14,249 nucleotides of DNA from a candidate division WWE3 bacterium RIFCSPLOWO2_12_FULL_36_10 (GCA_001772985.1 MEVN01000001.1:1-14249), one strand, 5' to 3'; positions 6,303 to 14,163 are shown, numbered from the stretch's first letter. Notes: generated from the sequence alone by a model not told the origin. Program-made: numbers and translations.

Positions 6303-8110
6303 TGCATCTTATTTCGTCTTCTTAAGGTTGAATCTAAAACCTTTTTTCTAAGACGTAAGTTTTGGGGAGTAATTTCTAGTAATTCATCTTCTTCTATAAA
6401 TCCAAGTTGTTGTTCCAAACTCATGATTAAAGGTGGGGTCAGAAAAATTCCATATTCACCAACCGACCTTACATTGCTCAATTTCTTTTCTTTACAAACA
6501 TTTACTTCCAAATCCTCTTCTCTGCCGTTTAATCCTACAATCATACCCTCATAAACTAAGTCTTGAGGTCCTATAAAAAGTGGTCCTTTCTCCTGTGCTG
6601 ATTCAAGCCCATACGATAAAGCTTTACCTCTATGAGATGCCACTAACACACCTTTTCTTAACTGTTGAATCTTTTCTCCCATTACATCATTTCTTATAAA
6701 CATTGTGCTTATTATGGATGTGCCTTTTGTTATTGTTAGTAAAGTTCCCCTTAAACCAAGAAGTCCCCTTGTAGTTATTTCAAAAATTAACCTTGAAGAT
6801 TTGCGTGTTAATTCTTCCTGATTTATTAAAACGCCTCTTCTTTTGCCAATTTCGCTTTTTACAGAACCTTCGTATTCCATATCAACATCTACCGTAAGTT
6901 CTTCTAACGGCTCCATCTCAACACCGTTTAGTATTTTGGTGATTACTATTGGCTTGCTTACCTCAATCTCAAATCCTTCTCTTCGCAATGTCTCTAAAAA
7001 TACTGATAAGTGAAGTTCTCCTCTACCTGATAATACATATTTACCTTTTTCGTCTATTTTAAACTTCATTGCAACATTAACCTGTAATTCTCTTTCGATT
7101 CTTTCGAGTATCTGCCTGCTTGAGAAAAACTTTCCTTCCATTCCCATATAAGGTGATGTATTTGGGCCAATTGTTAAACTTAGAGTTGGTTCCTCAATTT
7201 TTATTCCCGGTAGCGGTTCGGGATTAGTTGGTTCTGTTACTGTATCGCCAATTTCAGCATTTTTTAAACCAGTAATAGCTATAATGTCGCCCGGTTTACT
7301 AATAGTTGTTTCCACCCTACCTAAGCCCTGATTTACAAAAATTTTATCTATAATTGCGGTCTTATTTGTACCATCTACTTTAATTACACAAACTTTTTCT
7401 CCAGACTTAATACTTCCTCTTCTAACTCTCCCAATGGCATATTTTCCTTTATAACTATCCCAATCAAGTGCAGTTACCAACATTTGAAAGGTTGTTCCTG
7501 CATTAATCCTAGGCTCCGGAATTGTATTGATTATAGTTTCAAATATTATAGAAAAGTCTGAAGATTCGTTAAAATCATTCGGCATTGTATTCCAGGCCTT
7601 ACCGGCTTTTCCTGTTGCGTAAAGGATTGGAAATTCCAACTGTGATTCAAGGGTGGCCAGTTCTAGAAATAAGTCATAAATTTTGGATAATGTTAATTCA
7701 ACACGAGAATTTGGTTTATCTATTTTATTTATAATGACTACTATTTTTAAGCCTAGTTCTAGTGCCTTTTTCAATACAAATTTAGTTTGAGGCATTGGCC
7801 CTTCCTGTGCATCAACAACAAGCAGTGCGCCATCTGCCATATTTAGTGTTCTTTCAACCTCACCGCCAAAATCTGCGTGTCCTGGTGTATCAATAATATT
7901 AATTTTAGTTCCCTTGTAATCTATTGCTATATTCTTAGCTAAAATAGTAATTCCACGTTCTCGTTCCTGATCATTTGAATCCATAATAAGATCCTGAGTC
8001 ATGAAGGCTTCGTTTTCTCTAAAAGTTTTTGATTGCTTTAATAAACCGTCTACAATAGTGGTTTTTCCATGGTCAACATGAGCAATAATGGCAATATTTC
8101 GTATTTTCAT
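6299..8110 (-). CDS. typA: Ribosome-associated GTPase TypA/BipA
   Basis: The 603 residues match the usual family length (about 600). The GTPase motifs are all present: G1 AHVDHGKTT (10-18), G2 RERGITI (50-56, Thr55), G3 DTPGH (74-78) and G4 NKID (128-131). MDSNDQERERG (43-53) is the BipA variant of the switch I region. EF-G-like domains follow (RGELHLSVFLETLRREGFE), then the BipA-specific C-terminal domain (TRGLLGLRGTLLT, later SVGEYGIFLTPP). BipA binds the 70S ribosome and assists 50S assembly and stress or cold adaptation in bacteria studied. It appears to be a single-gene unit. A TATAAT on the minus strand at 8152-8147 would give a leader of about 30 bases without a Shine-Dalgarno sequence. 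Its 3' coding end contains, on the opposite strand, the terminator of the convergent peptidase gene. Confidence 0.98.
   Translation of the reverse strand: MKIRNIAIIAHVDHGKTTIVDGLLKQSKTFRENEAFMTQDLIMDSNDQERERGITILAKNIAIDYKGTKINIIDTPGHADFGGEVERTLNMADGALLVVDAQEGPMPQTKFVLKKALELGLKIVVIINKIDKPNSRVELTLSKIYDLFLELATLESQLEFPILYATGKAGKAWNTMPNDFNESSDFSIIFETIINTIPEPRINAGTTFQMLVTALDWDSYKGKYAIGRVRRGSIKSGEKVCVIKVDGTNKTAIIDKIFVNQGLGRVETTISKPGDIIAITGLKNAEIGDTVTEPTNPEPLPGIKIEEPTLSLTIGPNTSPYMGMEGKFFSSRQILERIERELQVNVAMKFKIDEKGKYVLSGRGELHLSVFLETLRREGFEIEVSKPIVITKILNGVEMEPLEELTVDVDMEYEGSVKSEIGKRRGVLINQEELTRKSSRLIFEITTRGLLGLRGTLLTITKGTSIISTMFIRNDVMGEKIQQLRKGVLVASHRGKALSYGLESAQEKGPLFIGPQDLVYEGMIVGLNGREEDLEVNVCKEKKLSNVRSVGEYGIFLTPPLIMSLEQQLGFIEEDELLEITPQNLRLRKKVLDSTLRRRNKMH
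6324..6347 (+). terminator. Terminator of the peptidase gene, embedded antisense in the typA 3' end
   Basis: AAGGTT (6324-6329) pairs with AACCTT (6338-6343) around an 8-base loop and runs into a T stretch (6342-6347). It starts 22 bases after the peptidase stop. The stem is short (6 bp), so strength is uncertain, but position and T tract fit an intrinsic terminator. Confidence 0.5.
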
Positions 8111-8146
8111 ATGTTTTGTTTGTGTGTTTAATTCGCACGAACTATC

Positions 8147-8152
8147 ATTATA
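8147..8152 (-). promoter_or_regulatory. -10 box of typA
   Basis: TATAAT on the minus strand (8152-8147), 36 bases before the ATG at 8110. No good -35 is seen. The divergent -10 box of the neighbouring plus-strand gene lies only 21 bases away (8174-8179), so the two promoters occupy a compact divergent region. Confidence 0.45.
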
Positions 8153-8173
8153 CAGGTTTTAAATCTATAGTAA

Positions 8174-8179
8174 TATAAT
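8174..8179 (+). promoter_or_regulatory. -10 box implying a leaderless start of the GT-C-like gene
   Basis: TATAAT is followed by CAATAT and then the ATG at 8186, the same six-base spacing as at 3106 and 5667. An in-frame TAA at 8171-8173 shows that the protein cannot start further upstream. Confidence 0.55.
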
Positions 8180-8185
8180 CAATAT

Positions 8186-9739
8186 ATGTATGTAATAGGA
8201 CCTTTAGAAGATCAAACGGTAGGTTTAGTTTGGAGTCAAATATCTGATAAGCTATTTGGATCAAGTTTAATCAATGGAATACCGGTATACACGAGGCTGT
8301 TTCACGAGTTAATTTCACCTTGGTCTTCAAGCCAGCCTGTTTTTTCATTTTTAGTATCAATTTTGTTTACTATTTTAGGAAAAAATGGTTATAACATACT
8401 TTTACTTGTAGCTTTGACTTTGAATCTATTATTTTCATATCTTTACTTCAAAAAATTTAGGTTTGGATTTTTTTATAGCATTTTCTATTCATTTTCTTCT
8501 TATACATGGATTCATCTAACGCACTTGGCCTTAATGCAAATATGGCTCTTCCCTTTATTTCTGATTTTACTTGAAAAATTTAAAACTAATACGCTTACGA
8601 TAATTAAAATGGCTTTGTTCATAACTTTAGCGCTTTTAATTTCAAATTACTTAGGTTTCTTTATTCTCATGGTATTTTTCTTTGATTGTATTTCAGAAAA
8701 ATTAACCACCGTTTATGTAAAAAAATATATTCAAGTTATTCTGCTTAGTGCTTTATTCACTATTTTCGCCATTCTCCCATTTATTAAACTAAATTATTTT
8801 AGTACGTATAACGATCGAGTAATAAAGCAAAGATCATCCAACCAAATGGAAGATTTTTTGATATTTAGTTCAAAACCATGGCATTTTTTTCTACCATCTA
8901 CTAAAAATCCTATTTATGGAAATAGCGTTCATTCACTCCGTTTATATTTAGAAAATGTGAGATTTATTCTAATTTTCGATCAATATTTTGACCGTGAACA
9001 TAATGCTAGTTTTTTTGGGTTTTCTTTTTTATTAACATTGGCTTTTTTAATATCTAGCTTGATTTACAAACATAAATCAACAAAAATAGTCAGTAAGTAT
9101 CTAATAGTTTCTGCTTTAATTCTCCTTTTTATGATGCCTCCCTATATTCTAATTAGAGGTATTAAGTTTTACACACCAGGGTATGTAATGTACACAATTT
9201 TCCCGATGTTCCGCTCATTATCAAGATTATCAATAGTACTATTATTATATTTATTAACTATTTTTGGAACAATTCTTGATTATAACTACGTTCTATTTAG
9301 TGATAGGATAAGAAAGTTAACTAAACTATTTATACCAATTATTTTTATTTTTACACTATTTGAGGTTTTTGTGCCTCAAAGCGTAAGGAAAATGGATATT
9401 CCACCGAACATTTATACTTATATTGGTAATAATACGCAAAGAATAGAAAAAATTGCTGTTTATCCCTACAATAAAACAAATGAAGCGGTTTTCTGGATTC
9501 CGGTATACAAAAGAGAATTGGTAAATCCACGCGGTTATGAATTCTCTAATTATAGCTCTGAAACTTTTACTAAAAGTATTCCTACAGAAAAAGGTTTAAA
9601 AACCCTTAACGAAATGGGCATTAATTATTTAGTTATATTTAAAACTGAGAATGAAGAATCACTAAAGTTTCTATTTAATTCACAAAAATTATCACTTGTA
9701 AAAGATTTTGGTGACAGCAGATTATATCTAGTAAGATGA
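8186..9739 (+). CDS. Polytopic membrane protein, GT-C glycosyltransferase-like
   Basis: The 517 residues comprise a hydrophilic start, about ten hydrophobic helices between roughly 51 and 395, and a soluble C-terminal domain of about 120 residues (ending DFGDSRLYLVR). The architecture and local signatures resemble GT-C lipid-linked glycosyltransferases: an acidic segment GPLEDQTVGLVW near the N-terminus, PWSSSQPVFSFLVSILFTILG leading into the first helix, and SYTWIHLTHLALMQIW in a later loop. These enzymes use a polyprenyl-phosphate sugar on the outer face of the membrane. GT-C proteins normally begin with a membrane helix before their acidic loop; here the acidic segment comes at residues 8-9 with no helix before it. 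An in-frame stop at 8171 excludes a longer form, so the gene is either N-terminally shortened or an atypical member. The acceptor and sugar are unknown. Confidence 0.75.
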   Translation: MYVIGPLEDQTVGLVWSQISDKLFGSSLINGIPVYTRLFHELISPWSSSQPVFSFLVSILFTILGKNGYNILLLVALTLNLLFSYLYFKKFRFGFFYSIFYSFSSYTWIHLTHLALMQIWLFPLFLILLEKFKTNTLTIIKMALFITLALLISNYLGFFILMVFFFDCISEKLTTVYVKKYIQVILLSALFTIFAILPFIKLNYFSTYNDRVIKQRSSNQMEDFLIFSSKPWHFFLPSTKNPIYGNSVHSLRLYLENVRFILIFDQYFDREHNASFFGFSFLLTLAFLISSLIYKHKSTKIVSKYLIVSALILLFMMPPYILIRGIKFYTPGYVMYTIFPMFRSLSRLSIVLLLYLLTIFGTILDYNYVLFSDRIRKLTKLFIPIIFIFTLFEVFVPQSVRKMDIPPNIYTYIGNNTQRIEKIAVYPYNKTNEAVFWIPVYKRELVNPRGYEFSNYSSETFTKSIPTEKGLKTLNEMGINYLVIFKTENEESLKFLFNSQKLSLVKDFGDSRLYLVR

Positions 9740-9753
9740 ATATGGCTTCAATC

Positions 9754-9762
9754 TGATACAAT
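9754..9762 (+). promoter_or_regulatory. Extended -10 promoter of the small zinc-binding protein
   Basis: TGATACAAT is an extended -10 (TGn plus TACAAT, 9757-9762), just after the stop of the GT-C-like gene. Transcription would begin near 9769, giving a leader of about 33 bases. A -35 is not obvious, which is usual for extended -10 promoters. Confidence 0.5.
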
Positions 9763-9801
9763 ACTGTTTAGCCAAATAATACAGGTCTGCGAGGAGGAGA
9801 G

Positions 9802-10194
9802 ATGGTAAAAAATCCTGTTGTAAAGAAGATTGTTTTTAGGCGACCTTTACGCGTAATAAGGCCAAGGAAGCACGAATTAATTGGTCACTTGTCATACGTA
9901 CCTACTCTGATGTTCCTTGAAGGTTCGTGGGTTCGATCGCAAGTTTATTTGAGAGTCACGACAAACAACAGAAAGATTTATCTATGTCCATTGTGCGTAT
10001 CTAGCAATTTGGCATACGAATTGGTTACTAGTAAGGATATTGGTATAATTAAATTTCGTGGGGAAAAAATAAGACTCAAGGTTCGCTTAACTACTCATCA
10101 ATGTCCTAACTGCAAATTTAGATATATTATTTATAAGAGGAAAGATGAGGAGTCTCCAGTGGATGACTTAGACATTCCTTTTGTTCATGTTTAA
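9802..10194 (+). CDS. Small zinc-ribbon-like protein, function unknown
   Basis: This 130-residue protein is strongly basic at its N-terminus (KK, RR, RPRK within the first 23 residues). It carries two CxxC knuckles, C62-P-L-C65 and C101-P-N-C104, 36 residues apart, spaced like a split zinc ribbon with beta strands between (SKDIGIIKFRGEKIRLKVRL). The C-terminus is acidic (DEESPVDDLD). A soluble protein that binds nucleic acid or a protein partner is plausible but not shown. The start is fixed by a strong Shine-Dalgarno sequence (GAGGAGG, 9791-9797, four bases before the ATG), and the gene has its own extended -10 promoter and terminator. I do not recognise the family. Codon use and base composition look like those of the neighbours. 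Confidence 0.75.
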   Translation: MVKNPVVKKIVFRRPLRVIRPRKHELIGHLSYVPTLMFLEGSWVRSQVYLRVTTNNRKIYLCPLCVSSNLAYELVTSKDIGIIKFRGEKIRLKVRLTTHQCPNCKFRYIIYKRKDEESPVDDLDIPFVHV

Positions 10195-10200
10195 AACCCA

Positions 10201-10235
10201 GCGCGGAGAATCAAAACCACCTCCGCGCATTTTTT
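10201..10235 (+). terminator. Intrinsic terminator between convergent zinc-protein and ATPase genes
   Basis: GCGCGGAG (10201-10208) pairs with CTCCGCGC (10221-10228) around a 12-base loop, followed by A and six Ts (10230-10235). On the minus strand the tail is TGGGTTTT, so it may also stop, less strongly, transcripts from the ATPase gene that ends at 10251. Confidence 0.9.
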
Positions 10236-10250
10236 ATTTAGTTTCACTCA

Positions 10251-12770
10251 TTATCTATCGTGATCTAAAAATTTAACGTATAAAAGCTTAACGGTTTCAG
10301 TAGTTGCAAAATATATCCCCGTAATTATAAGTACAATGTAAAGTTGTGTAAAAGTTGGTTTAATAAAACCAAATATATTTCTACCAATAGCTGTAAAAGG
10401 AATTGTAATAGTGAAAAAAGCAGCGATAAAAGTTAAAGCAAAAATCGTCTTTGACGGAGCCTTTGACGCCTTAAAAAACGGCTTCATAGTTCTTATTGAA
10501 AATATAAGTAACAGCTCAGTCAAGATACTTCCCATAAACCAATTAGTTTGTAAAATTTTAGGCCCAAGTCTATAAAAAGCTCCAAACATAATGAAATCAA
10601 AAAGGGTACTTGTAATGCCTAAAATAGTTGCAATTAGAGTTATACTTTTTACGTTATAAGTTCTTGGACTTCTTAATTCTTCATCCTCAACAGAATCAGT
10701 AGCAACAGAAATCATCGGGAAGTCTGAAAGTAAATTTACAAGTAGTATTTGGATAGGTAACATTGGAAGGAAATCAAGCAATAACGAAGCAAAAGCCATA
10801 GCGTAAAAGTTTCCGAAGTTTGAAGCTAATGTTGACTTTATGTATTTAACTGTATTAATAAACGTCTTTCTACCCTCCTCTATTCCATCAACAATTACCT
10901 GAAGGTTCTGCTTTAACAGAATAATATCTGATACCTCAATTGCAATATCAGCAGCGCCTTCAACAGCAATTGCTACATTCGCAATTTTTAGAGCGGGCGC
11001 ATCATTTATACCATCGCCCAAAAATCCAACTTCAAATTTATTCTTTAATAACTGAATTATTTTATACTTTTGAATGGGAGATACACGCGCGAAAACATCA
11101 TATTTTTCAACTGCTTTAACCTGTTCGATAGCAGAAAGTAATTCAAAATCTTCTCCAGTTATTACATCCGATTTTCTAGTTATAATTCCAACCTCCTTAG
11201 CAACAGTTCCGGAAACTTCCGAGCTATCGCCGGTTAAAATTTTTATTTTTACTCCAAGCTTTTCTGCCTTATGCACAGCTTCGTACGCACTAGCTTTTAT
11301 TGGGTCGTTAAATGATATCAAACCTACAAATTCTAGATTATTACACTCGTCTGCCTCAGTGTATTTTATAGAATTAAGTTTTTTACAAGCAACTGCGATA
11401 ACACGCTTTCCTGCCGAACCTTCTTTTAAAATCCAACCAATTAAATCCTTAACCTTTGTTTGATCAAGATTCCTAACCTCTCCCAAAACAGATTCTTGCG
11501 CTCCCCTAACTATAAGTATGTTTCTACTATTTATACTAGCTAATACACTGTTTCTTTTTCTATCCGGTGAAAAAGGTAATTCAGAGACAATTTTAACTCC
11601 ATCCAATTTTCCCTTTACTTCTTCGCTAATATTATGTAATACAGCCTTGTCAAATGAATCTACACCCTTGCTACCGTTTAACGTATTAGAAGCAATTGCG
11701 GCATAAAATAAAGTTAAATTAACATTGTCTGAATTTACCTGCGACACTGTCATTTCATTTTGAGTTAAAGTTCCGGTTTTATCACAACACAAAACCTGAA
11801 TACTTCCAAGATCCTCTATGGCAGACAAACGCTTAACAATTACGCTTTTCTTAGAAAGCTTATGTGCGCCTCGGGTTAGAGAGAAAGTTGTTACAACAGG
11901 TAAAGCTTCCGGAATAACACCAACGGCCAGAGCGATAGAAAATATTGCTAGCTCCGGAATCGAAATTTGACCATGTTTAAACACCGCATGAACAATAAAA
12001 ACCAAGAGAAGCGTTACTACAGTTAGAGTTAATGTAAACTTACTAAATTTATTTATCTGTTTTTCAAAACTACTCTCGCTATCGGAATCTATTGCTAATT
12101 TGGCAATTTTCCCAATTTCGGATTCTTTGCCAATACTAATAACAATTCCAACACCCTCTCCTTGTGTAACACTAGTTCCGGAGAAAGCTATATTTTGAGC
12201 TTTATACAACTGTTCAGTTTGAATTTTTAACTTTTCTATAGTTTTCTTAACAGGAAGAGTTTCTCCGGTTAATGAAGACTCATCGATGCTAAGTTCATTT
12301 TCAGTAAGTATTCTTAAATCTGCTGGTACAAGATTACCTGTCTCAATAAAAACAATATCTCCTGGGACGAGATCGGAAGTTTCAATTGTGATTTTTTTAC
12401 CATCTCGTAAGACTTGAGATTTTCTAACTAAAAATTTCTTTAAAAGTTTAAGTGTTTTTTCGGATTTATACTCCTGTGTAAAACCAAGAACCGTGTTAAC
12501 TGTAATAAAAAGCATAATCATGAATGCGTCAAGTCTTTCGCCTAAAACAAGCGCTATTATTGCAGCTATAACAAGAAGATATACAAAGGCTGATTTAAAC
12601 TGTCTAAATAAGATATTCCACCATCTAACTTCGTCAAATTTTAAGACGTTTTTGCCATATTTAATAGATAAAACTTTTATATCAGAGGTTTTTAAACCAC
12701 TATCTAAAAAGGTATTAAATTCACCCAAGACTTCGTTGGCAGTAAGGGCAGTGTACTTAGAAAAACTCAT
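10251..12770 (-). CDS. P-type cation-transporting ATPase (MgtA/Ca-ATPase-like, type II/III)
   Basis: The 839 residues show the full P-type plan: the actuator loop SLTGE (166-170), the M4 ion-pathway motif PEALP (287-291), phosphorylation site DKTGT with Asp330, TGD (513-515), the hinge GDGINDAPAL (585-594), and six C-terminal helices from about 645 on. There is no N-terminal heavy-metal domain and no CPC motif, so it is not a copper/zinc exporter. The sequence around M4-P (VIVKRLSAIEDLGS) and M5-M6 (SNFGNFYAMAF, then LPIQILLVNLLSD) resembles MgtA-type magnesium importers. PEALP rather than PEMLP, however, is closer to calcium or proton pumps, so the ion is uncertain (Mg2+ my first guess). The ATG follows TATCAT by seven bases. 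Only 48 bases separate it from tRNA-Val on the same strand, too short for a magnesium riboswitch. Confidence 0.93.
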   Translation of the reverse strand: MSFSKYTALTANEVLGEFNTFLDSGLKTSDIKVLSIKYGKNVLKFDEVRWWNILFRQFKSAFVYLLVIAAIIALVLGERLDAFMIMLFITVNTVLGFTQEYKSEKTLKLLKKFLVRKSQVLRDGKKITIETSDLVPGDIVFIETGNLVPADLRILTENELSIDESSLTGETLPVKKTIEKLKIQTEQLYKAQNIAFSGTSVTQGEGVGIVISIGKESEIGKIAKLAIDSDSESSFEKQINKFSKFTLTLTVVTLLLVFIVHAVFKHGQISIPELAIFSIALAVGVIPEALPVVTTFSLTRGAHKLSKKSVIVKRLSAIEDLGSIQVLCCDKTGTLTQNEMTVSQVNSDNVNLTLFYAAIASNTLNGSKGVDSFDKAVLHNISEEVKGKLDGVKIVSELPFSPDRKRNSVLASINSRNILIVRGAQESVLGEVRNLDQTKVKDLIGWILKEGSAGKRVIAVACKKLNSIKYTEADECNNLEFVGLISFNDPIKASAYEAVHKAEKLGVKIKILTGDSSEVSGTVAKEVGIITRKSDVITGEDFELLSAIEQVKAVEKYDVFARVSPIQKYKIIQLLKNKFEVGFLGDGINDAPALKIANVAIAVEGAADIAIEVSDIILLKQNLQVIVDGIEEGRKTFINTVKYIKSTLASNFGNFYAMAFASLLLDFLPMLPIQILLVNLLSDFPMISVATDSVEDEELRSPRTYNVKSITLIATILGITSTLFDFIMFGAFYRLGPKILQTNWFMGSILTELLLIFSIRTMKPFFKASKAPSKTIFALTFIAAFFTITIPFTAIGRNIFGFIKPTFTQLYIVLIITGIYFATTETVKLLYVKFLDHDR

Positions 12771-12818
12771 CTATATAATGATACACAATGTGTTACCAAC
12801 ATACTATCAATATTTAAT

Positions 12819-12895
12819 TGGTGGGCTCACATGGATTCGAACCATGGACCTTTCGGATGTAAACCGAACGCTCTAACCAACTGAGCTATGAGCCC
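12819..12895 (-). tRNA. tRNA-Val (anticodon UAC)
   Basis: Read on the minus strand, the cloverleaf is complete. It comprises the acceptor stem GGGCTCA/TGAGCCC, D-arm GCTC-AGTTGGTTA-GAGC and anticodon arm TTCGG-TTTACAT-CCGAA (anticodon TAC, reading GUA codons). A 5-base variable region and T-arm CATGG-TTCGAAT-CCATG follow. Discriminator A73 is followed by a genomically encoded CCA (12821-12819). Total length is 77 bases. It lies 48 bases upstream of the P-type ATPase on the same strand, with no obvious terminator between them, so read-through into the ATPase is possible. Confidence 0.97.
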
Positions 12896-12905
12896 CAATT
12901 AACGC

Positions 12906-12914
12906 ATTGTAGCA
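12906..12914 (-). promoter_or_regulatory. Extended -10 promoter of tRNA-Val
   Basis: On the minus strand TGCTACAAT (TGn plus TACAAT) occupies 12914-12906. The expected start is near 12899, four bases before the mature tRNA. The promoter follows directly after the terminator of the upstream membrane-protein gene. Confidence 0.55.
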
Positions 12915-12936
12915 GATTATTTTATAATTCGAGCGT

Positions 12937-12959
12937 AAAAATACCAACGTTAGCTGGTA
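12937..12959 (-). terminator. Intrinsic terminator downstream of the GT87-like gene
   Basis: On the minus strand TACCAGC-TAAC-GTTGGTA forms a 7-bp stem (one G-U pair) with a four-base loop, followed by TTTTT (12941-12937). It ends transcription from the gene finishing at 13036 just before the tRNA promoter. Confidence 0.7.
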
Positions 12960-12979
12960 GATATAAGCTAGTATAGAGG

Positions 12980-13026
12980 CTCGCGTAGCGAGAATTACAG
13001 CAAACCACCTGCGTAAGCTGGTGGTT
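12980..13026 (-). repeat. Two further related hairpins in the 3' region of the GT87-like gene
   Basis: On the minus strand AACCACC-A-GC-TTAC-GC-A-GGTGGTT (13026-13003; one A-A mismatch) and CTCGC-TAC-GCGAG (12992-12980) form hairpins. With the terminator at 12959-12942 they make three in a row, each with a GC before and a G after a T(N)AC loop. Neither of these two has a T tract, so they are not terminators by themselves; they could stabilise the 3' end of the mRNA or be a small structured RNA. Confidence 0.5.
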
Positions 13027-13035
13027 GTTGATATC

Positions 13036-14157
13036 TTATTGAACTATTAATAATCCGTTTCTTAAGGTAAAACCCTGGTCCCAAACTTTTAAATATAGAC
13101 CGAAAAAAAGGTAAAAGGCTATTAAAAAAGCATAAAAATATACTTTCTTACCCTTAAATCGCTCATATAAAAATAGGATATAGACAGGTAGTACCCAAAG
13201 TACATAAGTTCTGGTAAAAACAGGCGTGAAAAGAAAAAATAAATTAAAACAAATTAAAGGTAAATTGTAAGTACTAATAATCCTCTTTTTCAAATGCAAA
13301 ACGGCTGTATATACCCAACCCGAAAACGTTGCCAGATAAATTAAGATACTAGTTGTAAGAGGACTATAAATTTTAAGATTGAACAAATAAGATATATAAG
13401 CAATAAACGGCCTTCCTTGTATTTCTCTTTGGGAATGAACCAAAAAAGATCCTTTAAAAAACAATAAAAACTCTCTTTTACTAAATAAAAATGGAGAGCT
13501 GATAGCTAACGCAATTATAAAACCGGAAAGTATAAATTTAATTTTATTTCTTGACTTAATTATAAAAAAAGGTAAAAGAATTAGCGGAAAAGCCTTAAAT
13601 GAAACTGACAACGTATAATAAATTCCGGATTTTACATCAGATTTTCCAATTTGATCAAGCGCCAATAACATAAATAAAATTCCAATCGGATCTGAATAAG
13701 TATACGAATTTCTAGCAATTAAATAAGGATTAAATAACCAAACAATGAGAGATATAACTAAGATATCAAAATCCTTTTTATAAAATTTTATGATAAAAAA
13801 TGCGGAGACCCCAATTTCCGCGAGTATCGTAACTAATTTCCATATTCTCTGAAGAGGTATATGAAAATGAAGATGGGCAAGGTAAAGCGGAGTGTAAATA
13901 TAAAGTAGTGTTGGCATATATGCATAACCATGATCCAAACCACTACCGGTTCCAACGTAAGGTTTATCTTTTCTAAAAGTTCCAACAGTTATTTCATATG
14001 GGTTTTTATGATCCAAAATATCGGTTATTGCCCTTCTCATTACAGGCAAATCTCCACCGGATTCGTCTAATAATCTATATCTGATATAAATACCAAGAAT
14101 TATGGTTACAAAAAGTATTGATATCTTTAAAGCGTCGCGTTTATTTACTGAAATCAC
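13036..14157 (-). CDS. Polytopic membrane protein, GT87/DUF2029-like mannosyltransferase family
   Basis: This 373-residue protein has about ten hydrophobic helices. It begins with a short basic tip and TM1 (about 10-27), then a loop with the acidic motif GGD (34-36), where GT-C enzymes place their catalytic acid. NPYE (52-55) and AYMPTLLYIYTPLY (79-92) follow. Later SFKAFPLILLPFF recalls the K-x-x-P stretch of GT87 polyprenyl-phosphate mannose transferases. The role inferred is transfer of a sugar from a lipid carrier on the outer membrane face; acceptor and sugar are unknown. The start codon is GTG at 14157, placed six bases after TATACT (14169-14164); there is no strong Shine-Dalgarno sequence. 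An upstream gene on the same strand ends about 40 bases before it. Confidence 0.8.
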   Translation of the reverse strand: MISVNKRDALKISILFVTIILGIYIRYRLLDESGGDLPVMRRAITDILDHKNPYEITVGTFRKDKPYVGTGSGLDHGYAYMPTLLYIYTPLYLAHLHFHIPLQRIWKLVTILAEIGVSAFFIIKFYKKDFDILVISLIVWLFNPYLIARNSYTYSDPIGILFMLLALDQIGKSDVKSGIYYTLSVSFKAFPLILLPFFIIKSRNKIKFILSGFIIALAISSPFLFSKREFLLFFKGSFLVHSQREIQGRPFIAYISYLFNLKIYSPLTTSILIYLATFSGWVYTAVLHLKKRIISTYNLPLICFNLFFLFTPVFTRTYVLWVLPVYILFLYERFKGKKVYFYAFLIAFYLFFGLYLKVWDQGFTLRNGLLIVQ

Positions 14158-14163
14158 TTCTTA

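Noticed and set aside
12771..12818. Magnesium riboswitch in front of the P-type ATPase
   Set aside because: Only 48 bases separate the start codon from the tRNA, far less than a magnesium riboswitch needs, and the predicted leader is almost absent.
12493..12876. Plus-strand open frame of 127 codons covering the ATPase 5' end and the tRNA
   Set aside because: It runs antisense through a conserved ATPase and a tRNA gene, so it is a shadow frame.
12819..12895. tRNA-Val as an attachment site for an integrated element
   Set aside because: No integrase, no duplicated tRNA 3' end in the window, and gene content on both sides looks native.
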